20,136 bases of DNA, from positions 1 to 20,136 of IMG/VR virus record IMGVR_UViG_3300033143_006408. The stretch is one strand, 5' to 3'. Under the pieces are notes generated by a model. That model worked only from the letters and a program-made list of their open reading frames with translations, did not search any database and was not told the DNA's origin. Shown piece after piece: positions 5,608 through 13,562 of this stretch. Source of the DNA: a virus. Position 1 is the first letter of the stretch, and the number at the start of each line of letters is the position of its first letter. The position numbers and the translations under genes were made by a program.

Positions 5608-6902
5608 TGAAAACACCTTACCCCTTTCAGCGTACTGCCATAGAAAGAATTCTATCATCGGCCGGCTTCCTGCTAGCCGATGATTGTGGTTGTGGCAAGA
5701 CTCTCGTATCTGTAGAAGTAGCGAAAGCGTCTCGCGAACTAGGTCAGAATAAAGTTCTCTTAGTTCTTCCTCATAGCGCAATAGCACAATGGATAGAGAC
5801 AATACATGAGCAAGATCCTGACTACGGACGAATATTGGTAATGAATAAAATACCGTGGAAACTAAATGACTTTGAAGGCTACGCTATTGTCACATACCCC
5901 GAACTATTCGACGATATATCAATAAATAATCTTCGTACTGTCTTGTGGGATTGGGTAATTGCTGATGAAGGCCATCGCTTTAAAAATCGAAAGACAGGAA
6001 CATTTAAATCTATAAAGAATCTCAATTACGTTCGAGGACTTGTACTGACTGCAACTCCGTCTGAGACTACCTCTGCTGACTACTGGGCTCTCTTACACTT
6101 TGTTCGACCAGATATATTCAAAGCTTTCTGGGGATTCGTTGCTAAGTGGATAATAAAAAAACCCGGGTATCAAAATCATTGGGTACTGGGGGGTGCAAAA
6201 GATCCCAAAGCCTTTGCTACTATGTTACAACCTTATGTATTACAAAGAGCACGTCGCGATGTCATGCCCGATTTGCCTCCAATGATTATCGCTGACATTC
6301 CCGTAGACTTTTTGCCTAAACAAGCCGAAGCATATAAACAATTCAAGGAAGCGGACGATATACTTGTACCAGTGCAAGAGAAAGAATTCTTGGTTACAAA
6401 CGTATTATCCTTCATCACCAAAGCCCATCAAGTATCGGTAGATCCTTCTTTGATTGGACTAAAGGGTTACTCAGGCAAGCTAGCATGGCTTGATGATTGG
6501 CTCTCTGATCACCCAAATGATCCCACAGTCATCTTTACACGATTTCGAGACCTCGCAATTAAACTATCCGAAGAGTACGACGGAGATCTAGTCGTGGGAG
6601 GTATGGGTGGTGTGCCTGCCGAGTGTTTTAAGACGGGCAAGACTCGCCTGATCTTTGGTACAATAGATGCTATGGGTGAGACGCTGAACTTACAACGTGC
6701 TCGTCATGCCATCTTTTTAGATGCTCATTGGTCTCATCGTGCAATGAAACAAGCAACTGATCGCATTGATCGAATGGATATCACATCACCTAGTACTGTT
6801 TATCGTCTATATTCATGTTATGAAGATCGTTTAGTATTGACTGCTGTAGACGAGAAGTGGAATGAGGGGGAGTTAGTGAGAAAATATCTTCAGGGTGACT
6901 AA
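5607..6902 (+). CDS. SNF2-type DEAD/DEAH helicase (ATP-dependent DNA translocase)
   Basis: The start is uncertain: GTG 5607 overlaps the previous TAG, and TTG 5601 would add two residues; neither has a good SD. Motifs are in superfamily 2 order: Q-like TPYPFQ (residues 3-8), Walker A ADDCGCGKT (24-32), DEAH-type DEGH (120-123), LTATPS (147-152) and motif VI QATDRIDRM (382-390). The Walker A centre reads CGC where SNF2 proteins often have MGLG. At 431 residues it is the compact phage SNF2 form, probably remodelling or unwinding DNA at forks or recombination intermediates. It precedes the recombination and replication genes. It may have lost the usual Gly-Gln after motif VI (RMD instead of R-G-Q). 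Confidence 0.88.
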   Translation: MKTPYPFQRTAIERILSSAGFLLADDCGCGKTLVSVEVAKASRELGQNKVLLVLPHSAIAQWIETIHEQDPDYGRILVMNKIPWKLNDFEGYAIVTYPELFDDISINNLRTVLWDWVIADEGHRFKNRKTGTFKSIKNLNYVRGLVLTATPSETTSADYWALLHFVRPDIFKAFWGFVAKWIIKKPGYQNHWVLGGAKDPKAFATMLQPYVLQRARRDVMPDLPPMIIADIPVDFLPKQAEAYKQFKEADDILVPVQEKEFLVTNVLSFITKAHQVSVDPSLIGLKGYSGKLAWLDDWLSDHPNDPTVIFTRFRDLAIKLSEEYDGDLVVGGMGGVPAECFKTGKTRLIFGTIDAMGETLNLQRARHAIFLDAHWSHRAMKQATDRIDRMDITSPSTVYRLYSCYEDRLVLTAVDEKWNEGELVRKYLQGD

Positions 6903-6935
6903 ACCTTTTTAGACCTTTTATTTTTTTGGGAAATG

Positions 6936-6960
6936 TATTATAATTACCATCTAATTGAAA
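6936..6960 (+). promoter_or_regulatory. Probable promoter for nuclease/replication operon
   Basis: TATAAT (6939-6944) lies 34 bases before the nuclease ATG. TATTATAATTAC (6936-6947) is identical to 1782-1793, and ATTGAAA follows six bases later (five in the other copy). A T-rich tract (6916-6927) precedes it, but no good -35 hexamer is present. Recurrence of the same -10 and downstream sequence supports a shared phage promoter type. Confidence 0.6.
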
Positions 6961-6978
6961 ACAGCAACGGGAGCTTAT

Positions 6979-8037
6979 ATGGCGTCAATATCAATACACA
7001 TCTCTGATGTAAAAACTTTTCGTCAGTGTCGCAGAAAGTGGGGTTGGTCATCTGCATTGCGAGAAAACCTTGAACCTATCATACCATATGCGCCCTTCTT
7101 TACAGGAAGAGCTGTACATGATTCTTTAGAGCAATATTATCTACATGATACAGATTTGTTTTTAGCATTGCAACAGTATCTAGATAAAGAATTAGCTGAG
7201 ATAGCGAAGTTAGAATTGTGGCCCTCCGAACAACAAAAAGTGGATGAGCAGATAGAACTTATCGAAGCTGTATTAACTCATTATACTCTTTGGCAAGAGT
7301 TCGACAGAAAGAACTACTCTGATAGAAACCTGGAATTTCTCGCTATGGAAGTTCCATTTGAAATTCCGTTGCTGGATCCTAAAGGGCGTGAAGTTCCAGG
7401 TTTTACTTTAGGTGGTCGTTTCGATGGTTGGGTACGTAATAAAACTACAGGCGAGTATTGGATTTGGGAAGCTAAAACAACTCGCTCAGTATCTGAATTA
7501 TTACGTTCACTTGCTCTCGATGAACAATCTTCATTATACTTACATGCTGCAGAAATTCATTTTGGAATAAAACCTGAGGGTATCCTATATAATGTGATGC
7601 GAAAAAAGGGACCCACTAAACCTGTTATACTCAAAAACGGCGGTCTCAGTCGAGCGAAAAATATGGACACAACTTCCTTTGCTTATCTTGATACTGTAAT
7701 GGAAGCATTTAATTGGACTAGAGAAACTGCTCTAGAAGAATACAGTCACACAGTCGCTCAGTATGAAGAGAATGAAGCAAAATTTTTCAAGCGCTTTCCC
7801 CTACGTAAAACTCGTCAAGTAATAGATTCAGTATTAGAGGGATTGTATTATACTGCGTTAGAAATGACGAACCCAGATATCACTTTATACTCAGCTCCTG
7901 GATGGCTATCTTGCAACTTCTGTTTATTCAAGAGCGTCTGTATAGCACAGAACGCAGGCGGGAATTATCGAGACATACTAAACTTAGAATTCCAAAAACG
8001 AAAATCGAATACGTCTGATCGAACAAAAAAGGAGTAA
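6979..8037 (+). CDS. Cas4/RecB-like PD-(D/E)XK exonuclease with iron-sulfur cysteines
   Basis: ATG at 6979 has a CGGGAG SD; an upstream TTG at 6955 overlaps the promoter region. The catalytic core reads: H47 in GRAVHDSL, D149 in GGRFDGW, E164-x-K166 in IWEAKT, and a QxxxY-like element (Q183, Y187). Four cysteines match the Cas4/AddB iron-sulfur layout: C17 in FRQCRRKW near the start, then C312, C315 and C321 in SCNFCLFKSVC. Proteins of this family degrade or process DNA ends, and phage members act in recombination. It is followed two bases later by the Sak4-like ATPase gene. At 352 residues it is longer than typical Cas4 and closer to phage RecB-like exonucleases. Confidence 0.85.
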   Translation: MASISIHISDVKTFRQCRRKWGWSSALRENLEPIIPYAPFFTGRAVHDSLEQYYLHDTDLFLALQQYLDKELAEIAKLELWPSEQQKVDEQIELIEAVLTHYTLWQEFDRKNYSDRNLEFLAMEVPFEIPLLDPKGREVPGFTLGGRFDGWVRNKTTGEYWIWEAKTTRSVSELLRSLALDEQSSLYLHAAEIHFGIKPEGILYNVMRKKGPTKPVILKNGGLSRAKNMDTTSFAYLDTVMEAFNWTRETALEEYSHTVAQYEENEAKFFKRFPLRKTRQVIDSVLEGLYYTALEMTNPDITLYSAPGWLSCNFCLFKSVCIAQNAGGNYRDILNLEFQKRKSNTSDRTKKE

Positions 8038-8039
8038 GC

Positions 8040-8831
8040 ATGGCACAGCGATATGCGGCAGAAGCCGAGAAGCTCAAATTAATGCTCTACGGACAACCTG
8101 GTTCAGGTAAAACAACCATTGCTGGCACAGCTGCAAGTTGTGGCTCTTTAGGTAATGTTTTGATGTTGGAATCCTTCGGTAATCCGATTGCTCTCCGTCG
8201 ACTTGTTAAAATGGGTCTCGCAATACCTGATGTTATTACAATCGAAGATATCGTAGATTTTAATGAACCGTATGAATGGTTAGTAAAGGGACAAGATCCC
8301 AAGAATGATTATGTAAAAAGATTCGATTTGAATCCTCCGTACGATACGTTAATTATAGACGGCATGACGGAAGTTCAGCGCTTCGTTATCCGTAAAGTTC
8401 TTGGAGGCAAAAATATCAAACCTGGTGATCTTAGTCCTAAGCTGCAACGACAAGGCTTTGGACAAGTATTAGCGACTATGCTTAACTGGGCGGTACATTT
8501 TGTTAAGTTAGATATGAATCTTATTTTAACTACGCTCGAAGCCAAAACAGTAGTTCAAAATGAGCCTACGTATTATTCTCCTTTAATGTGGGGGCAAGCA
8601 GGAACAGAAATTGCAGGCATGTTTTACACAGTAGGTCGTGTAATACCAATGTTAAAAGCACCCAAGAAGCTCATGACAGCAACAACTGATAAAATGACAA
8701 GTAAGACACATAGCGTTATGCTTGTTCATGAGACTGTAAATTATTATGGCAAGGATCAACACGGTATGAATATTCAACATATGTGTGATCCTACAATGGC
8801 AAAGATCATGGATTTGATTGAGCGGAGCTAG
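8040..8831 (+). CDS. Sak4-like RecA-fold ATPase (single-strand annealing recombinase)
   Basis: ATG at 8040 has AAGGAG just upstream, two bases after the nuclease gene stop. Walker A is GQPGSGKTT (18-26) and Walker B YDTLIIDG (101-108, acidic D107). The rest fits the phage AAA_24/Sak4 group, which are minimal RecA-like ATPases often found beside Cas4-like exonucleases and single-strand-binding proteins. The probable role is strand annealing or exchange. The 263-residue length is usual. The gene ends in a 10-bp palindrome (GAGCTAGCTC, 8825-8834) over its stop codon. Confidence 0.8.
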   Translation: MAQRYAAEAEKLKLMLYGQPGSGKTTIAGTAASCGSLGNVLMLESFGNPIALRRLVKMGLAIPDVITIEDIVDFNEPYEWLVKGQDPKNDYVKRFDLNPPYDTLIIDGMTEVQRFVIRKVLGGKNIKPGDLSPKLQRQGFGQVLATMLNWAVHFVKLDMNLILTTLEAKTVVQNEPTYYSPLMWGQAGTEIAGMFYTVGRVIPMLKAPKKLMTATTDKMTSKTHSVMLVHETVNYYGKDQHGMNIQHMCDPTMAKIMDLIERS

Positions 8832-8842
8832 CTCATGTTTTG

Positions 8843-8867
8843 CCGAACCGAACCGAACCGAACCGAA
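8843..8867 (+). repeat. Five tandem copies of CCGAA
   Basis: CCGAA is repeated exactly five times in the 55-base gap between the Sak4-like gene and the DUF669-type gene, three bases before that gene's AAGGAG SD. A five-base unit is not a codon multiple, so it is not coding. It could be a slippage-prone leader, an iteron-like protein-binding site or a translation-tuning element. Confidence 0.92.
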
Positions 8868-8886
8868 CGTAAGGAGTGTAATACCT

Positions 8887-9273
8887 ATGTCCCCCTCTAT
8901 TGATTTTAGTGACGTTAAAGGCTTAGAGCCTATCCCTGTTGGCGATTATTTGTGCTCTCTTGTCGCTGCTGAGGAAACAGTATCGAAAGCCGGGAATGAA
9001 ATGATCAATCTCCGCTGGAAAGTGGAAGAAGACGAATTTGAAGGTCGCATCATTTTTGATGCTATGGTCTTCACCGAAGCTGCAATGTTTCGTGTTAAAC
9101 AGACTCTTCGGGGTCTAGGCTTTCCCAAGAATTTTGCTGGCGAGATTGATGTTGAAGGGCTTGTAGGTAGAACTGCAATGCTCTTGATTGATATCGAAAA
9201 TAGCACGCAAACTGACGATGACGGCGATCCTTATCCTCCACGCAATCGCGTGAAGAAAGTACGCCAAATCTAG
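8887..9273 (+). CDS. DUF669-type phage protein, probable single-strand-DNA-binding role
   Basis: ATG at 8887 is set by AAGGAG (8871-8876); upstream in-frame codons run through the CCGAA repeat and are unlikely to be translated. The core IPVGDYLCSLVAAEETVSKAG, then NEMINLRWKV, matches the DUF669 pattern (GxY, then T-x-x-G-N-x-x-I/L). The protein is acidic in the middle (NSTQTDDDGD) with a basic end. DUF669 proteins in phage replication modules are thought to bind single-stranded DNA. The gene sits between the Sak4-like ATPase and the primase-helicase. Codon use shows more C-ending codons than neighbours, fitting high expression. Length 128 aa. Confidence 0.72.
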   Translation: MSPSIDFSDVKGLEPIPVGDYLCSLVAAEETVSKAGNEMINLRWKVEEDEFEGRIIFDAMVFTEAAMFRVKQTLRGLGFPKNFAGEIDVEGLVGRTAMLLIDIENSTQTDDDGDPYPPRNRVKKVRQI

Positions 9274-9320
9274 TAATACCTAATTGAGCTGCTCCGCTCA
9301 CCCAAATTTAGGATCGCAAT

Positions 9321-11696
9321 ATGACAGATTTTTTAGACGTGTTTCATTTTGGCGGTATAATATCTATGTCTGTTGGTTCGCCTCTCAATGCAACTTTTAT
9401 TGGTGAGGTACCTACAGATATAAATAATAATACTGATGTTTTCTTTGGTCCTGCCATGCGTAAAAGTCCTGGCAATGAGAAGACTGATACATTAGGTACA
9501 ATTGTTCTTTGGGTTGATATCGATGATCTCAAGAAAAAGCAAAGTACCTTACCTCCATCCATGTGCGTATTCAGCGGACATGGATGGCATTTGTATTGGG
9601 TATTGAATGAACCTTTAACTGATGTCAAGCAAATAGAGAAACTTAATAAGCTGTTGATAAAGGATGTACCTGGAAGTGATCCAGCTTGTTGGAATGCAAA
9701 TAGGCTTTTACGTATTCCTGGCACTATGAATCGCAAAGAAAAAGACAATCCAATTGAAGTACGATTAGATTTGTTTCGTCCAGAGCTTACCTATAACATT
9801 ACTGACTTTGATTTTTTGGCGAAACTAGATTCAAAGACCCGCCACAAAGTACGTACAGGCGATAGACGAGGATACAGATCTCGAAGTGAACGAGATTGGG
9901 CGATTATATTAAATCTTGTAAAAGCTGGTGCATCTGATGAAATGATTTATAGGATATTCGATCATCAAGTTTGCGGAGATAAACATCAAGATGAAAAAAC
10001 TTCAGACAATTATTTAAAGCGAACCATCAAAAAAATTCGTGATAAGAAACCTGAAATACCTGAGCAGGAAATAATAATAGATGAAGAGCAATACTTTATT
10101 CAAACAGGAAAAGGATTGCGACGAATAAGTACTTTCGTCCTTGAACCAAAAATCTTACTTGATGGCTCAGCAGAAGATAATCCCGATGCATTAGTATGTG
10201 ATGTCAGAGCTTCAGGTCATCAATGGAAGAACATAACATTTTCTCGTGCAGCCTTTACTTCTGTAAGACGTTTTGATGCTGAGGCGCCTGTAGCAGCCTG
10301 GCAATTCTTGGGTCGTGATGATTCTATTCGTCAATTATTGCCTATGTTATTACAAGAACTCCAAAAACAGGGTTTACCAAAAGTATCTGCGACCCCTGTT
10401 TTAGGATTGCATTGGAAAAAAGAACAGATGATTTTTCTTGGAGATAAGGGAGCCCTAAGTGCGGATAGTGTATGGAAAGATTTTGAAGGTCCTGTAGGTT
10501 GGTTGCCTACAAAACGTGAGCATCCTGAGTTATTGCTGAATCCTGGTATTACTGAAAAAGAGATAAATCTTGTGCGTACAGCAATACCTTCACTCAACAC
10601 TCAAGAAGCTATCTGGCCTATGATAGGATGGTATGCGGTAACATGTCTGAAGCCATGGATTGAAAAGCAGTTATATCGTTTTCCAGTTTTGAATGTGGCC
10701 GGAACAAAAGGCTCAGGTAAGACAACTTTGATACAACGTGTGTTTATGCCTCTACTCGGGCAAACTGATCCCAAGACATATGATTCAGGTACAACACGAT
10801 TTGTTACGTTAGCTTTGATGGGTTCTACAAACGCTGTACCTATTGCATTTTCGGAGTTCAGATATGAATTGGTGGAACGGTTTATTCGTTTTATACTTTT
10901 GTCTTACGATACTGGCCATGATCCGCGAGGGCGAGGCGATCAAACAACGGTTGATTACCCACTCACTGCACCCTTTAGTGTGGATGGCGAAGATCTTATT
11001 GAAGACCCTGCTGCCCGTGAACGTATTGTTGTGGCTCATTTACATCCTGATGCAATAACAGAAAACTCTAAAGCACATAATGCATTTAAAAAACTTCAAG
11101 GTAACATACCTCGTACATTTGGTGGCTGGTATATACAGCAAGTACTCAAGCGGGAAAAAGAATTGAAGTCGTTACTTAAGACAGCAAGCAAAGCAGTTTT
11201 TAAAGCATTCCCAAAGAAGATGCCCGATCGTGTACGTAACAATCATACAGTAGTTTATTTCGGTATTTTATTGTGGTGCAAGATTCTCGAAATTGAACCA
11301 CCAGAAGCAGCCATAATGGAAACAAGTATATCATCTGTATTTGATATCAATGCTGGTCGAGCTCGTACATTAGCAGACTCAATGACAGAAGATTTAGTAA
11401 ATATGATAGCACAAGGTCGTCCGCGATTTAATCATGCTTATAATGAGGAGACTAATGTTATATGGTTTCAGTTAGCTCCAGCACATACTTGGTGGATAAC
11501 ATCCAGGCGTCAGCAAGGTCGTGGCGCTCTTGAAAGGGACGCTCTACGAGCACAGCTAAGAGAAGCGCCCTACAGTGTACCGCCGCAATCTATAAATGAC
11601 GCCTGGATGTACGGTGTTGATTTACAGCAAGCGGCTGACATAGGTTTAGATATTCCATCTAAACTTTCAGAACGCACACTAGTTATACGATTCTAA
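9321..11696 (+). CDS. Primase-helicase (archaeo-eukaryotic-type primase plus P-loop ATPase)
   Basis: ATG at 9321 has a weak AGGAT SD. The N-terminal third carries primase-like motifs: WVDIDD (64-69, D66/D68), FSGHGWHLYW (84-93) and GSDPAC then NRLLRIPGTMNRK (127-139), typical of RepB-like/AEP phage primases. The second half has Walker A GTKGSGKTT (461-469), followed by an ATPase region without clear DnaB or SF3 signatures. The fusion would prime and open DNA at the fork. At 791 residues it is the largest protein here. It follows the DUF669-type gene by 47 bases and ends 38 bases before queC. The helicase class remains uncertain. Confidence 0.82.
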   Translation: MTDFLDVFHFGGIISMSVGSPLNATFIGEVPTDINNNTDVFFGPAMRKSPGNEKTDTLGTIVLWVDIDDLKKKQSTLPPSMCVFSGHGWHLYWVLNEPLTDVKQIEKLNKLLIKDVPGSDPACWNANRLLRIPGTMNRKEKDNPIEVRLDLFRPELTYNITDFDFLAKLDSKTRHKVRTGDRRGYRSRSERDWAIILNLVKAGASDEMIYRIFDHQVCGDKHQDEKTSDNYLKRTIKKIRDKKPEIPEQEIIIDEEQYFIQTGKGLRRISTFVLEPKILLDGSAEDNPDALVCDVRASGHQWKNITFSRAAFTSVRRFDAEAPVAAWQFLGRDDSIRQLLPMLLQELQKQGLPKVSATPVLGLHWKKEQMIFLGDKGALSADSVWKDFEGPVGWLPTKREHPELLLNPGITEKEINLVRTAIPSLNTQEAIWPMIGWYAVTCLKPWIEKQLYRFPVLNVAGTKGSGKTTLIQRVFMPLLGQTDPKTYDSGTTRFVTLALMGSTNAVPIAFSEFRYELVERFIRFILLSYDTGHDPRGRGDQTTVDYPLTAPFSVDGEDLIEDPAARERIVVAHLHPDAITENSKAHNAFKKLQGNIPRTFGGWYIQQVLKREKELKSLLKTASKAVFKAFPKKMPDRVRNNHTVVYFGILLWCKILEIEPPEAAIMETSISSVFDINAGRARTLADSMTEDLVNMIAQGRPRFNHAYNEETNVIWFQLAPAHTWWITSRRQQGRGALERDALRAQLREAPYSVPPQSINDAWMYGVDLQQAADIGLDIPSKLSERTLVIRF

Positions 11697-11734
11697 TATC
11701 GGCGAGATTCGTTGATAATAATTTGGAGGTAGTA

Positions 11735-12463
11735 ATGAAAAATGTGGTTTTATTTTCGGGAGGCGTAGATTCAACTACTGCGTTAGCGATGGCGTGTAAG
11801 GATGGACCTGAAGAGACATTAGCTCTTTCTGTAACGTACGGATCAAAGCACGAATCAGCTGAAATGCGTGCTGCAAGAAGTATTGTTGATTTTTTTGGTT
11901 GCAAACACGAAATAATTAAATTACCAGAATCAATTTTCCAAGGTAATGTATCTGCATTGATGGCAGATGCTGACATTGAAATGCCTCAAGCTGAGTATCA
12001 AGAAGTAGAAAAAGAAGGTCCATCATCAACTGTCGTGCCATTTCGTAATGCTTTATTCTTGACTATAGCAACTGCACGTGCAATAATTCATGATGCTAAC
12101 TATCTGTGGATAGCAACACATATGTCTGATTATGCTAATTGGGCGTATCCCGATTGTAGCCCAGAGTTTCTGGGTGGTATGGCAAATGCAATTTATGTAG
12201 GTACTATGCATAAAGTACGTTTAATCACTCCCTTCTCCTGGATGGCTAAAACTGGTATCATAAGTATAGCCAAAGCATACAATGTTCCGTTAGAGCTTAC
12301 ATGGTCTTGCTATCAAGGTGGCCTCTTTCATTGCGGAACATGTCCTACCTGTTTAGAACGTATTGCAGCTTTTAACGGAGCAGGTTTTACAGATGCTGTA
12401 GAGTACCTAACTTTTCCTTTGTGGTCACTAACAAACAAACCTTGGGAGGTTTCTGATGTTTGA
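11735..12463 (+). CDS. queC: QueC, 7-cyano-7-deazaguanine (preQ0) synthase
   Basis: ATG at 11735 follows GGAGG (11725-11729). It converts 7-carboxy-7-deazaguanine to preQ0 using ATP and ammonia. PP-loop motif SGGVDSTT is at 8-15. VPFRN (101-105) and YPDCSPEFL (138-146) match QueC, and zinc cysteines C192, C200, C203 and C206 sit in a CxxG...CGxCxxCLER arrangement. Length 242 aa is near the family norm. No amidotransferase domain is attached, so it is plain QueC rather than the fused form tied to 7-formamidino-7-deazaguanine. First gene of the modification set; it overlaps queD by eight bases. No preQ1-type riboswitch fits in the short gap upstream. Confidence 0.94.
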   Translation: MKNVVLFSGGVDSTTALAMACKDGPEETLALSVTYGSKHESAEMRAARSIVDFFGCKHEIIKLPESIFQGNVSALMADADIEMPQAEYQEVEKEGPSSTVVPFRNALFLTIATARAIIHDANYLWIATHMSDYANWAYPDCSPEFLGGMANAIYVGTMHKVRLITPFSWMAKTGIISIAKAYNVPLELTWSCYQGGLFHCGTCPTCLERIAAFNGAGFTDAVEYLTFPLWSLTNKPWEVSDV

Positions 12464-12914
12464 AATATCACGGCAGTACCATTTTAGCGCGGCGCACCGT
12501 CTTGAGGGTCATCCTAAATGTGGTCGTATGCATGGCCATAATTACGATGTAATAGTTGAAATTTCATCTGAGCGAATACCTCCAAACGGTATGCTCATTG
12601 ATTACGGTGAGTTAGATAATCACATCAAACCCTTGATCGCTTATTTAGATCACCGTTTCTTGGTCAGTGAGGATAATATCGAAGCTAACTGTCCTTATGT
12701 AGCAGCGGCACCAAAAACTGATGTCGTTCTTTTGCATTGCACAGCTTCCACAGCTGAAATGTTATCTCAGTATTTGCATACCCGTATTAGCGATATTGAT
12801 TGGCGAGAAAAGGGTTATCCTTGTATTGCAATGAGTTTTCTTACAGTCACCATTAAGGAGACTGCTAAGAGTGTTGCCTCTTATGCAGATTTCATGGCCA
12901 GCCAAATAACGTGA
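12456..12914 (+). CDS. queD: QueD, 6-carboxytetrahydropterin synthase
   Basis: ATG at 12456 overlaps the end of queC. QueD turns 7,8-dihydroneopterin triphosphate into 6-carboxytetrahydropterin, the second step to preQ0. The zinc site is H14 (FSAAHRL) with H26 and H28 (GRMHGHNY). The catalytic Cys is C22 and the partner D65-H66 is in LDHRF; E135 lies in TIKET. At 152 residues it is longer than the usual roughly 120. The extra length lies largely between LDHRF and the conserved TAE segment (about 68-97), and includes Cys residues. The family resemblance to PTPS is strong; QueD function is supported by the operon. Confidence 0.92.
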   Translation: MFEISRQYHFSAAHRLEGHPKCGRMHGHNYDVIVEISSERIPPNGMLIDYGELDNHIKPLIAYLDHRFLVSEDNIEANCPYVAAAPKTDVVLLHCTASTAEMLSQYLHTRISDIDWREKGYPCIAMSFLTVTIKETAKSVASYADFMASQIT

Positions 12915-13321
12915 AACCAACATCCCGAGACAAGGCTTATTTTGCAGGATTCTTTGATGGTGAAGGCTCTGTTATGCTCGGATTAAATCAATCCGGGGGT
13001 CTTCGTCTCGGGGTATCTTGCTCACAGAACACTAAGAACGTCATGGATATGTTCGAAAACTTTTTTGGCGGGCATGTCTATAGTTACACCCCTACTGGTC
13101 GCACATCATTAATATATCAATGGCGAGCTAATGGAAAGGTTGCTTATGACTTTTGTATTATTATGCAAGATCTTTTGATTGTCAAACTATATGTATGTAT
13201 GGAAGCAATCGAAACATACGAAGTAAAAGACGATAAACCCTTAATGCGATCATTAGTAAAAGCACATAAAGCTCATTTGAAAGAGGAACGATATGCCAGA
13301 AACCGGAAAAAAGATAATTGA
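12911..13321 (+). CDS. LAGLIDADG homing endonuclease (free-standing)
   Basis: A GTG start at 12911 overlaps the queD stop (GTGA). Residues 10-20, YFAGFFDGEGS, form one LAGLIDADG-type motif with catalytic D16/E18. FFGG and IYQW further on match the usual endonuclease core. With one motif and 136 residues it should work as a dimer. Homing endonucleases cut a target DNA sequence and spread by repair. It is neither inside an intron nor an intein as far as can be seen; it sits between queD and the next gene in the operon, overlapping the next gene by 29 bases. It does not contribute to preQ0 synthesis. Confidence 0.85.
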   Translation: MKPTSRDKAYFAGFFDGEGSVMLGLNQSGGLRLGVSCSQNTKNVMDMFENFFGGHVYSYTPTGRTSLIYQWRANGKVAYDFCIIMQDLLIVKLYVCMEAIETYEVKDDKPLMRSLVKAHKAHLKEERYARNRKKDN

Positions 13322-13562
13322 TGAACGTAATGATGTCTATGGCGAAGCGTGGTCATTGCATGGTATTATGTTATCCGCATGCTCGTCACGATTGATGGAT
13401 CTTCTGATTACACAGCCAAAATATTTCTTTGCGTGGAATCTAATTTTCAATAAATTAATCCGAGCACTCGCAACACCTTTAGATGAAGATCATTGGATCG
13501 ATATTCAAGGCTATGCTGAATTAGTGCTCCAAGATATAAGAAGAGGAAAACATGGATCTTAA
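13293..13562 (+). CDS. DUF6378/DUF1599-like phage protein
   Basis: ATG at 13293 has GAGGAA upstream and overlaps the homing endonuclease gene by 29 bases and queE by 11. The motifs IIDERNDVYGEAWSLHG (8-24) and KLIRALATPLDEDHWIDIQGY (54-74) resemble phage DUF6378/DUF1599-type proteins, a small helical group with a MazG-like look. The acidic and His residues (E11, D14, D66, D70) could bind metal or a nucleotide. Its role is unestablished; presence within the preQ0 operon makes a nucleotide-related role plausible, but such genes also occur in phages without deazaguanine pathways. Length 89 aa. Confidence 0.65.
   Translation: MPETGKKIIDERNDVYGEAWSLHGIMLSACSSRLMDLLITQPKYFFAWNLIFNKLIRALATPLDEDHWIDIQGYAELVLQDIRRGKHGS

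Noticed and set aside
6903-6935. Terminator after the SNF2 gene
   Set aside because: The stretch is T-rich but forms no stable hairpin that I can see.
6979-8037. CRISPR-Cas association of the Cas4-like gene
   Set aside because: No repeat array and no other cas genes were seen; phage replication neighbours fit a recombination nuclease.
8553-8564. Half-site GTTCAAAATGA inside the Sak4-like gene, matching the palindrome at 3541
   Set aside because: Only one arm is present and it is within coding sequence, so it is probably coincidental.
9284-9300. Small hairpin TGAGC / GCTCA before the primase gene
   Set aside because: The stem is only five pairs with no T run, so it does not support a terminator call.
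11697-11734. Possible preQ1 riboswitch before queC
   Set aside because: The gap is only 38 bases and shows no pseudoknot-like stem plus A-rich tail; it holds only the SD.
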